Shown here: positions 45,656 through 52,078 of the stretch, in pieces
Layout of the letters: each line of letters starts with the position of its first letter
How positions within the stretch are numbered: the first letter of the stretch is position 1
Source: Chitinibacter tainanensis DSM 15459
Lineage (GTDB): Bacteria > Pseudomonadota > Gammaproteobacteria > Burkholderiales > Chitinibacteraceae
Length of the DNA stretch: 52,078 nucleotides
Direction of reading: 5' to 3'
Assembly: GCF_000429785.1 (NCBI RefSeq)
Contig: NZ_KE386951.1
Span: 1-52,078 of the forward strand
Made by a program: the position numbers and the translations under genes
The notes under the pieces: model-generated
Databases searched by the model: none
What the model was told of the DNA's origin: nothing
What the model saw: the letters and a program-made list of their open reading frames with translations, nothing else

Positions 45656-46176
45656 TCCGCATTCTGCACTGGACCTTGGTACTGTGCGTACTGGGTAACT
45701 TTATCAATGAAAGTGGCGCCACTGTGCATCGCTATGCCGGTTATGTTGCCACTGGCGTGGTGCTCACCCGCCTACTTTGGGGCTTTATCGGTACACCGTA
45801 TGCGCGCTTTCGCGACTGGTTTCCCTGGCCTTCACGGCTGTTTCCTTACCTGCGTGCCTTGCTGCGTGGCCAGCCGCCCCATTACACTGGGCATAATCCC
45901 GCCGGCGCAGTGATGATGTTATTGCTGCTGGCGCTGGTGATCAGCTTGGGCACCACTGGTTATATGATGGGACTGGATGCCTACTGGGGAGAAGAGTGGC
46001 TGGAAGAGCTGCATGAAGGCATTGCCAATGTGCTGATCGGCTGCGTCGCCTTGCACGTGCTGGCCGCCATCGCCGAAAGCATCCGCCACCAAGATAATCT
46101 GGTGCTGGCCATGATTCATGGCTATAAGCGCCCACCAGCAGACACCGACTCACACGATGCAACTACTTCTGGTTGA
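45625..46176 (+). CDS. Cytochrome b561-type membrane protein
   Basis: A 183-residue four-helix membrane cytochrome b. The heme-ligand histidines are visible as VRILHWTLV (helix 1), TVHRYAGYVATG, and LHEGIANVLIGCVALHVLA (helix 4). Such proteins pass electrons across the inner membrane, often to periplasmic partners. The ATG at 45625 has AAAGGAGC upstream and lies inside the PAP2 gene's end. Its own 3' end overlaps the response regulator gene by 20 bases. Confidence 0.9.
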   Translation: MSRLRVWDPLVRILHWTLVLCVLGNFINESGATVHRYAGYVATGVVLTRLLWGFIGTPYARFRDWFPWPSRLFPYLRALLRGQPPHYTGHNPAGAVMMLLLLALVISLGTTGYMMGLDAYWGEEWLEELHEGIANVLIGCVALHVLAAIAESIRHQDNLVLAMIHGYKRPPADTDSHDATTSG

Positions 46177-46819
46177 AGATGACCCCCTCCTGGGCGATGG
46201 CATAAAAGAAGGCCTGATTGATGCCGGCTACACGGTGGAATGGCTGCAAGACGGCCAAGATGCCTGGCATGTACTATCCAGCCCGCATCAATTTGATGCC
46301 GTCGTGCTCGATTTAAGCCTGCCCCGGCTGGATGGGCTGCAGGTATTAAGCCAGCTGCGTGCCTTGGGCGACACCACGCCAATTCTGGTGCTCACCGCCC
46401 GCGCCGAGCCGGATGAACGCATCACCGGCCTAAATACCGGCGCCGATGATTATCTGGCCAAGCCCTTTGTGCTGGGTGAGCTGGTGGCGCGCCTGAATGC
46501 TCTGCTGCGCCGCAGCCAGCAGCGGGCAAGTCATCTGCTGAGCTGGCGCGATGTGGAGCTAAACCCGGCCACCCAGCAGGTATGGCTCGCCAAGCAAGCA
46601 CTGGAGCTGACTGCAACCGAATACCGCCTGTTGTATCTACTGCTCCACCACTATCCGCACTATCTATCGCGCAATGCCCTGGAAGAAAAACTGTTTGGCT
46701 GGCAAAGCGAGCTGGAGAGTAATTCGCTCGATGTGCATCTATCGCATCTGCGCAAAAAACTGGGCAGCGAAGCCATCCGCAATGTGCGGGGGCTGGGCTG
46801 GCGCTTAGCCGATGTCTAA
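46157..46819 (+). CDS. OmpR-family response regulator (PmrA/QseB-like)
   Basis: A 220-residue regulator. The receiver domain has MQLLLVEDDPLLGDGI, phosphorylation site Asp52 (VLDLSLPRLDG) and AKPF with the conserved Lys. The C-terminal winged helix-turn-helix runs from about 125 to 220 (LELTATEYRLLYLLL; NSLDVHLSHLRKKLG; VRGLGWRLAD). It belongs to the PmrA/QseB subgroup by sequence character. It is tightly overlapped with the cytochrome gene upstream (20 bases) and the kinase gene downstream (8 bases). The PmrA-like boxes upstream of the operon suggest self-control and control of eptA. Confidence 0.93.
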   Translation: MQLLLVEDDPLLGDGIKEGLIDAGYTVEWLQDGQDAWHVLSSPHQFDAVVLDLSLPRLDGLQVLSQLRALGDTTPILVLTARAEPDERITGLNTGADDYLAKPFVLGELVARLNALLRRSQQRASHLLSWRDVELNPATQQVWLAKQALELTATEYRLLYLLLHHYPHYLSRNALEEKLFGWQSELESNSLDVHLSHLRKKLGSEAIRNVRGLGWRLADV

Positions 46820-48167
46820 ATTACGCACGGGCATCGCCCGCCTTCGCCAAGCCATCCGTCAACACCTTGGCCAATCGCTCAGCAACCGGCTCACCTGGTT
46901 TACCGGGCTGGCCACACTGGGCGTCTGGGCGGTGTTGTTAGTGGTTTTTTTCTTTGTCGCGCGGCATGGCTTTGCCGAGCTACTGGAAGACCGTTTGCGC
47001 GCGACGGGCGAAATGCTGATCGAGTTGCATCAAAATGGGCAGCTCAACTCCCGGCAAGAGCTCGCGGCCGCGGAGCGGATGAGTTACGCTCTTTACAGTG
47101 CCGATGGTCAGCTGATTAGCAGCAATGACCCGCACCCTTTTACGCTCAGCGAAACCGGGCGGCGTGGCCATTTACACGCTTTGCGTCATGATGGCCATCA
47201 CTGGGTCAGTATTCGGGTGGAGCGCGCCGGAGTGCTGCTGGTACTGGCCGAACGTAGCGAATGGCAAGAAGAGCTGTTTGAAGAACTGATGGAGCATCTT
47301 GGCTGGCCGCTGCTGGTTGCCGCGTTGGGGCTGCTGCTCATGCTGCAATGGGCCAGCCGGCGCGCGCTGCAGCCATTGGCCGCACTCAGCGAGGAGCTTG
47401 CCCGGCGCGAGCCCATGGATCTAAGCCCATTGGCCACCCCTGCCCCGCAGGAAATCGCCACCTTGGTGAATAACCTCAATCAGCAATACGCCAGCATCGG
47501 CACCGCCATCGAACGCGAGCAGCGCTTCACCGCCGATGCCGCGCACGAATTACGCACCCCCTTGGCCGCGCTGCGCATCCAGCTGGAGCTGGCCAGCAGC
47601 AGCCCGCGCGAGCAAACTCGCCATAATGCGCTGGGTAAAGCTTTGCTCGGGGTGGATCGCGCGACCCATCTGGTTAATCAGCTTTTAGCGCTATCACGGC
47701 TCGACCGGCTGCAACAGCAAGATTGCCAACCCCAGCCGCTAGCACCACTGATTTGGGCGGCCTGGCACGAAGTGGCGCCCGATGCGCCAGCTAGTGATTT
47801 ACAAGTACACGAGCTAGCCCCCTTCGCGCCAGCGGTCGATGCCAGCCTGCTGCAGCTCTTACTGCGCAATGTCTTTGAAAACGCGCTGCGCTATGGTCAG
47901 CCACCGTTGGTGGTCACACTAACGCAGCACGGCCTTAGCATCAGCGATCATGGCCAAGGCGTGGATGAGGCCGTGTTGGCACGACTGGGTGAGCGTTTTT
48001 TCCGTCCGCCAGGACAGGCGCAAAGTGGCTCTGGTCTGGGTTTGTCGATTGTGCGACGCATTGCCGAGCTGCATGGGGCCGAGCTTAAACTGAGCCACAG
48101 CGCCAGCGGGGGGTTGTGCATCGAACTCATCTGGCCAGCCCCGCGCCTAAGCGCTGGAACCCTCTAA
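46812..48167 (+). CDS. Sensor histidine kinase (PmrB/QseC-like)
   Basis: A 451-residue inner-membrane sensor paired with the regulator just upstream. It has two membrane helices (about 30-53 and 160-180) around a short periplasmic loop, then a HAMP-like linker and the kinase core: phospho-acceptor His245 (DAAHELRTPLAALR), N box NVFENALRYG, G1 DHGQGVDEAV and G2 GSGLGLSIVRRIAELHGAEL. The periplasmic loop (about 55-155) is the size seen in QseC. It is the last gene of the pepSY operon and is followed by a strong hairpin terminator. Confidence 0.92.
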   Translation: MSKLRTGIARLRQAIRQHLGQSLSNRLTWFTGLATLGVWAVLLVVFFFVARHGFAELLEDRLRATGEMLIELHQNGQLNSRQELAAAERMSYALYSADGQLISSNDPHPFTLSETGRRGHLHALRHDGHHWVSIRVERAGVLLVLAERSEWQEELFEELMEHLGWPLLVAALGLLLMLQWASRRALQPLAALSEELARREPMDLSPLATPAPQEIATLVNNLNQQYASIGTAIEREQRFTADAAHELRTPLAALRIQLELASSSPREQTRHNALGKALLGVDRATHLVNQLLALSRLDRLQQQDCQPQPLAPLIWAAWHEVAPDAPASDLQVHELAPFAPAVDASLLQLLLRNVFENALRYGQPPLVVTLTQHGLSISDHGQGVDEAVLARLGERFFRPPGQAQSGSGLGLSIVRRIAELHGAELKLSHSASGGLCIELIWPAPRLSAGTL

Positions 48168-48171
48168 CGCA

Positions 48172-48199
48172 AAAAAGACCCGCAACTGCGGGTCTTTTT
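48172..48199. terminator. Bidirectional terminator between the sensor kinase and GGDEF genes
   Basis: A near-perfect stem AAAAAGACCCGCA / TGCGGGTCTTTTT gives a T run on both strands. It sits 4 bases after the kinase stop and 27 bases past the GGDEF-gene stop on the other strand. Confidence 0.9.
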
Positions 48200-48226
48200 A
48201 TAGTTTTCAAAGTAGATCGCGGCGGC

Positions 48227-49198
48227 TTAATCCGCCAACTCGGTTTTGCTGCGGCCACTGTTTTTAGCGCGATATAGCGCTTCATCAGCTCGCAACACCA
48301 TGGCGCGGCCATTTTCATCATCACGCAGCTGGGCAATCCCGGCCGAGAAGCGCACTTCGATGCGCTGGGCGTGATGCATATACGGCGTGCGGCCAGTTAC
48401 CAGGCGCAGGCGGTCGATCACGTAGCTGGCGCCTTTTAGATCGGTATCCAGCAGCAAAATCAGAAATTCTTCGCCGCCATAGCGCACCAGAATATCCGAT
48501 TCGCGCAACACAGCCTTGGTCAGATTGGCCATGTGAATCAAAACCTGATCGCCCACCAGATGGGTAAAGCGATCGTTGATTTGCTTGAATTCGTCCAGAT
48601 CCACCAGCACCGCGGTCAGGCGAGCGCCATTGCGCTGGGCGCGTTTCACTTCGCGCATCAGCAAATGATCGAGGCCCTGCCGATTCAGCGCGCCGGTCAG
48701 TGCATCTTGTTCCAGCACTTTGCGGTTGAAAGCGAGGTCTTCTTCGATATGACGGATCGAATCGCGGATGCTTTGCAGATCGGTGTGCGAACTGGTGACG
48801 GTAGAGTGCACATTGCTAGTGGTGTTGATGACCACATTGAGCAAGTCTTCCAGCGAGGCATGCGCCTGCTCGGGGCTTACGCGCTGCTCAGCGTGCGCTT
48901 CGCGCATCGATTGCAGATCGCCTAGGCTTTGTTGCATCACTGAGCTGGAGCCAGATAGATTCTGCAGCAGCCCATCGGTGATGTCGGCGACATCAGTCGC
49001 AGCATCATCGAGCTTATACAGCACCTGCCAAGCCAGCTGCATCTCGGTGGCCGTTTTGCTCTCGGGCGCCTTGATGGTGAGAATGGCATTGTAGAACTGG
49101 GCGTAATTTTCAGGCGTGGGGGGCAGGCCCCGCTCGGACAGCCGTTTGAGTGCGATACGCGCAATCTCAACCGGGTTCACCGGTGTTGCAGAGGTCAT
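48227..49198 (-). CDS. Diguanylate cyclase (GGDEF)
   Basis: A 323-residue cytoplasmic cyclase that makes c-di-GMP from two GTP. Residues 1-150 are a helical region without a domain I recognise (SERGLPPTPENYAQFYNAI; then likely coiled coil). The C-terminal GGDEF domain (about 160-323) has the active site VRYGGEEFLIL and an intact inhibitory RxxD site five residues before it (RESD), so product inhibition is expected. The ATG at 49198 follows a TTG that could also serve. It is convergent with the sensor kinase and a single gene. Confidence 0.9.
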   Translation of the reverse strand: MTSATPVNPVEIARIALKRLSERGLPPTPENYAQFYNAILTIKAPESKTATEMQLAWQVLYKLDDAATDVADITDGLLQNLSGSSSVMQQSLGDLQSMREAHAEQRVSPEQAHASLEDLLNVVINTTSNVHSTVTSSHTDLQSIRDSIRHIEEDLAFNRKVLEQDALTGALNRQGLDHLLMREVKRAQRNGARLTAVLVDLDEFKQINDRFTHLVGDQVLIHMANLTKAVLRESDILVRYGGEEFLILLLDTDLKGASYVIDRLRLVTGRTPYMHHAQRIEVRFSAGIAQLRDDENGRAMVLRADEALYRAKNSGRSKTELAD

Positions 49199-49372
49199 CA
49201 ATCAAAACCTAGGTTAATACATTAGGACGTTAGAGCTAGTCGGCTTGATTGTAAGGCGTGCGCTCCCACTGAGCCAAGCAACTTCGCTACAATGATGCAC
49301 CTTTTTATTCAAAATCAATATTGCTGATTGCGCCAAGATGGGCTAGCACTCGGCAACCAGGATCGATCGATT

Positions 49373-50749
49373 ATGCATATTCATATTTTGGGTATCTGCG
49401 GCACCTTTATGGGCGGGATTGCCGCGCTGGCGCGCGAAGCGGGCCATAAGGTCACCGGTTGCGACGCCAATGTCTATCCACCAATGTCGACCCAATTAGA
49501 AAGTTTGGGCATCGAATTGATCGAAGGTTTTGGCGCCGAGCAAATTGAGCTCAAGCCCGATTTATTCGTGATTGGTAATGTGGTGAAGCGGGGTATGCCG
49601 CTGATGGAGGCGATTTTAAACGCCGGGCTGCCCTATACCTCGGGCCCGCAATGGCTAGGCGAACACCTGCTGCGCGATAAATGGGTACTGGCCGTAGCAG
49701 GTACGCACGGCAAAACCACCACCACCTCGATGCTGGCGTGGATTTTGGAAGACGCTGGTTTGGCACCGGGCTTTCTAGTCGGCGGCATTCCGGAAAACTT
49801 TGGCGTTTCGGCGCGTGCACCGGGCACACCGCGGCAAGATGCGACCAGCACCTCGCCATTTTTTGTGCTGGAAGCCGACGAATACGACACCGCCTTTTTC
49901 GACAAACGGAGCAAATTTGTCCATTACCGCCCGCGCACGGCGATTTTGAACAATCTGGAATTCGATCACGCCGACATTTTCGCCGATCTCTCTGCCATCG
50001 AAACGCAATTTCACCATCTGGTGCGCACCATCCCCGGCCAAGGCCGCGTGATTGTGAATGGCAAGGAAGGCAGCCTGCAGCGTGTGCTCGAACGTGGCTG
50101 CTGGTCTGAGGTGGAGCACTTCGCCACCCCGACTGGCCAAGCGGGCTGGGCGCTGGGCACCGTCTACCCCGATGGCTTTGAGGTCATCTTTAATGGCGAG
50201 CGGCAAGGGCGTCTGGTTTGGAGCCTGATGGGCGAACACAATGCTCACAACGCACTGGCCGCCATCGCCGCCGCCCGCCATGTGGGCGTTACGCCGCAAG
50301 TGGCAATCGAGGCGCTGAGCCGCTTTGAAAATGTAAAACGCCGGATGGAAATCAAAGGCGTGGTCAACGACATCACGGTGTACGATGATTTCGCCCACCA
50401 CCCCACCGCCATTGCCACCACCGTGGCTGGACTGCGTGCAAAAGTGGACAGCCAGCGCATTCTGGCCGTGCTGGAGCCGCGCTCGAACACGATGAAACTG
50501 GGCACGATGAAAGAAGCCCTACCCGGCAGCTTGGCCGACGCCGATCGGGTGTTTTGCTACGGCGCGAATTTAGGCTGGGATACCGCCGAAGCGCTGGCAC
50601 CGCTGGGCAGCAAGGCGCAGAGCTTTACTGAGCTAGATACCCTGATCGCCGCCATCGTGGCCGAGGCGCAGCCGGGTGATCAGATTCTGGTGATGAGTAA
50701 TGGGGGGTTTGGCGGCATTCACGGCAAACTCCTCGCGGCACTCACTTAG
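49373..50749 (+). CDS. mpl: UDP-N-acetylmuramate:L-alanyl-gamma-D-glutamyl-meso-diaminopimelate ligase (Mpl)
   Basis: It joins recycled murein tripeptide to UDP-MurNAc, returning cell-wall pieces to synthesis. It has 458 residues, the family length. The Mur-ligase features are the N-terminal HILGICGTFMGGIAALAREAGHKVTGCD, ATP-binding AGTHGKTTTTSML, EADEYDTAFFDKRSKFVHYRPRTAILNNLEFDHADIF and C-terminal YDDFAHHPTAI and EPRSNTMKLG. MurC is closely related, but the HILGICGTFMGG start is Mpl-specific. Together with AmgK and MurU in this window it completes a salvage route. Repeat copy E begins on the base after its TAG stop. Confidence 0.95.
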   Translation: MHIHILGICGTFMGGIAALAREAGHKVTGCDANVYPPMSTQLESLGIELIEGFGAEQIELKPDLFVIGNVVKRGMPLMEAILNAGLPYTSGPQWLGEHLLRDKWVLAVAGTHGKTTTTSMLAWILEDAGLAPGFLVGGIPENFGVSARAPGTPRQDATSTSPFFVLEADEYDTAFFDKRSKFVHYRPRTAILNNLEFDHADIFADLSAIETQFHHLVRTIPGQGRVIVNGKEGSLQRVLERGCWSEVEHFATPTGQAGWALGTVYPDGFEVIFNGERQGRLVWSLMGEHNAHNALAAIAAARHVGVTPQVAIEALSRFENVKRRMEIKGVVNDITVYDDFAHHPTAIATTVAGLRAKVDSQRILAVLEPRSNTMKLGTMKEALPGSLADADRVFCYGANLGWDTAEALAPLGSKAQSFTELDTLIAAIVAEAQPGDQILVMSNGGFGGIHGKLLAALT

Positions 50750-50798
50750 GGGTATTGCCCTGCAGCCAATATATTCATTAGATTAGTAGCACATACCC
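50750..50798 (+). repeat. 49-bp palindromic intergenic repeat, copy E
   Basis: This begins GGGTATTGCC, has the centre TATATTCATT and ends CACATACCC. It starts on the first base after the mpl TAG stop codon and touches the following bidirectional terminator. It has the same length and ungapped alignment as copies A to D. Confidence 0.75.
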
Positions 50799-50834
50799 AA
50801 TCAAAAAGCCCGCTGTTGCGGGCTTTTTGATTGG
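50797..50834. terminator. Bidirectional terminator between mpl and nadA
   Basis: A perfect 17-bp stem, CCAATCAAAAAGCCCGC with its complement and a TGTT loop, gives T runs on both strands. It serves the convergent mpl and nadA genes. Confidence 0.92.
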
Positions 50835-50854
50835 CCAAAACACAGGCGCCATGC

Positions 50855-51769
50855 TTAGGCGTAATAGCGTTTAGAGAATTCCAGCATGCGCTCGATCGGG
50901 GCGCGGGCGGCATCCATATCAGCGGGGCTCAGGTAATCAATCACCGTGCCCTGCCCGGCTTGCGCGCGTTTCACCGCTTCGATGGTATTCATCTTCATAT
51001 ACGGACAGGAATTACACTGGCAGCCAGCGTAAATCGGCGCTTGCTCGATATTCAGATCGGGGCGAGCCTGGCGCATGTTATACAAAATGCCATCTTCGGT
51101 CGCGACGAAAATCGCCGCATCGGGCTCTTTGTCGAACGACTTGATCCAGTTCAGCATGCCTGAAGTGGAACCCACATAATCAGCTTGCTGCAGCACGGGC
51201 AGCGGGCTTTCCGGGTGTGCGATCAGGTATTTGGCGGTTTTCACTGCCGCAAACGCTTCATCCAGCGCAGCCTGATTGAATTTATCGTGCACTTCACACA
51301 CGGCCGACCACAGCGGCATATCGTAGCCATGCTGGAAGTTCAGATACGCGCCCATATTGCGATCCGGCGAGAAAATCACTTGTTTGCCCTCGGCATACAG
51401 GTGAGCAATGATGTCGTCCACATTGCGGCTAGTGACGATCCAGTCGCTCAGCGCTTTGTGCTCGGCCGAGCTATTGATGTACGACACATGCACATGATCC
51501 GGATGCGCCTCGCGCCATTGCTTCAGGGCAGTGACATCCGTCTGGGTCACCAGCGAACAGGTCGAGCCGGCGTCCGGCAGGATCACCGTGGCATTCGGAT
51601 TCAGAATCTTGGCCGTTTCGGCCATAAAGCGCACCCCGGCAAACACGATGATGTCGGCATCGGCATCGCGTGCAAACAGGGAAAGTTCCAGGCTGTCGCC
51701 CACCTTGTCAGCCATTTGCTGAATTTCTGGCTGCGTGTAGTAATGGGCAAGCGTGACAACGCGTGGCAT
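50855..51769 (-). CDS. nadA: Quinolinate synthase NadA, short form
   Basis: A 4Fe-4S enzyme that condenses iminoaspartate with dihydroxyacetone phosphate to quinolinate, the NAD precursor. The start at 51769 (MPRVVTLAHYYTQPEIQQ) has GAGGA six bases before it, giving 304 residues. This is about 40 residues shorter at the N-terminus than E. coli NadA (347) and close to the Thermotoga and archaeal forms (about 300). The cluster cysteines are visible in GSTCSLV, SAVCEVH and the C-terminal GCQCNSCPYM. Other family marks are VRFMAETAKILNP, HPESPLPVL and VGSTSGM. Upstream in-frame codons to 51982 lack family features and would run into the tRNA promoter. It is divergent from tRNA-Gly. Confidence 0.93.
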   Translation of the reverse strand: MPRVVTLAHYYTQPEIQQMADKVGDSLELSLFARDADADIIVFAGVRFMAETAKILNPNATVILPDAGSTCSLVTQTDVTALKQWREAHPDHVHVSYINSSAEHKALSDWIVTSRNVDDIIAHLYAEGKQVIFSPDRNMGAYLNFQHGYDMPLWSAVCEVHDKFNQAALDEAFAAVKTAKYLIAHPESPLPVLQQADYVGSTSGMLNWIKSFDKEPDAAIFVATEDGILYNMRQARPDLNIEQAPIYAGCQCNSCPYMKMNTIEAVKRAQAGQGTVIDYLSPADMDAARAPIERMLEFSKRYYA

Positions 51770-51923
51770 AACAAATCCTCGATCAGGCAATGGATAGACT
51801 GCGGCAAGCGCGCAGCAAAAACTGGCCGCCATTTTAGCATGCCCGCCCCGCGCGGCGGGCTGAAATTTCGCCTTTTGCCTCCGCCACTTGCCCCACTTCG
51901 GCGAAAATTTTTCGACAAAAGGG

Positions 51924-51952
51924 TTGACAGCCCCCAGCCAGATGCCCATAAT
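51924..51952 (+). promoter_or_regulatory. Promoter of tRNA-Gly
   Basis: TTGACA (51924-51929) and CATAAT (51947-51952) are separated by 17 bases on the plus strand, with a predicted start near 51959, some 44 bases before the tRNA. Confidence 0.8.
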
Positions 51953-52002
51953 TCGCCTCCTCTGCAAATCGCTTCGCAGCAATGTGACAGCGAGTTGGAT
52001 GT

Positions 52003-52078
52003 GCGGGATTAGCTCAGTTGGTAGAGCGATACCTTGCCAAGGTATAGGTCGAGAGTTCGAGCCTCTTATCCCGCTCCA
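52003..52078 (+). tRNA. tRNA-Gly (GCC anticodon)
   Basis: A complete 76-base tRNA with encoded CCA. The acceptor stem GCGGGAT pairs with ATCCCGC, followed by T and CCA. The D arm has GCTC/GAGC, the anticodon stem ATACC/GGTAT (52029-52033 with 52041-52045) frames TTGCCAA with anticodon GCC at 52036-52038, and the T arm has GAGAG TTCGAGC CTCTT. It ends exactly at the window edge; further tRNA genes may follow outside. Confidence 0.97.

Noticed and set aside
51770-51982. Extending NadA upstream by 71 residues to 51982
   Set aside because: The extra residues lack family features and overlap the tRNA-Gly promoter, and the start at 51769 has a strong ribosome-binding site.

Overview
The window reads as a chromosomal segment of a betaproteobacterium. 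The first 50 bases are the 5' end of a 16S rRNA gene (minus strand). The gene set and order (fmt-rsmB-DUF4390-ntrY-ntrX-trkA-trkH; amgK/murU divergent from lptD-surA-pdxA-rsmA; topA-smg-dprA-LysM facing def) is typical of Betaproteobacteria. Order Neisseriales (Chitinibacteraceae or a relative) is my inference from overall protein character, not something I could test. No phage, insertion sequence, CRISPR array or plasmid gene was seen. This is mostly a housekeeping region with a few small unusual pieces.

Layout. 1-517: 16S start, rRNA leader with boxA and a strong rRNA promoter. 518-5701: rep helicase, a PilZ-domain c-di-GMP effector, nth, a small DUF2805-type protein and a DUF815 ATPase. 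5879-7340: a small membrane protein, a 630-base hairpin-rich non-coding island and an AT-rich orphan gene. 7469-14832: argS, a Kef/YbaL-type antiporter without its usual regulatory domain, tkt and phaC. 14930-22381: murU, a DUF1330 gene and amgK (peptidoglycan recycling) divergent from lptD-surA-pdxA-rsmA. 22437-24073: an amino-acid ABC ATPase and an orphan periplasmic binding protein. 24070-31812: a minus-strand run LysM protein > dprA > smg > topA > GGDEF-EAL protein. 31971-41760: def, fmt, rsmB, DUF4390, ntrY, ntrX, trkA, trkH. 41900-42532: LysE-type exporter. 42787-48167: eptA divergent from a PepSY - PAP2 - cytochrome b561 - response regulator - sensor kinase operon. 48227-52078: diguanylate cyclase, mpl, nadA and a tRNA-Gly.

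The genes form several working groups. AmgK, MurU and Mpl are all salvage enzymes for cell-wall fragments. EptA with the two-component pair, PepSY protein and PAP2 phosphatase forms an envelope-modification module, and the divergent promoter region holds two mirror-image PmrA-box-like sites. Three c-di-GMP proteins (a PilZ effector, a GGDEF-EAL protein and a GGDEF protein) are scattered through the window. TrkA/TrkH and the YbaL-type antiporter handle potassium and protons.

The most unusual observations are: (1) a family of 49-bp imperfect palindromes, all the same length and aligning without gaps, in at least five intergenic sites and several times directly abutting a stop codon; (2) an NtrX response regulator whose AAA+ domain has lost the Walker A lysine, the Walker B acidic pair and the GAFTGA loop; (3) the paired PmrA-like boxes between eptA and the pepSY operon; (4) the hairpin-rich island at 6326-6960.
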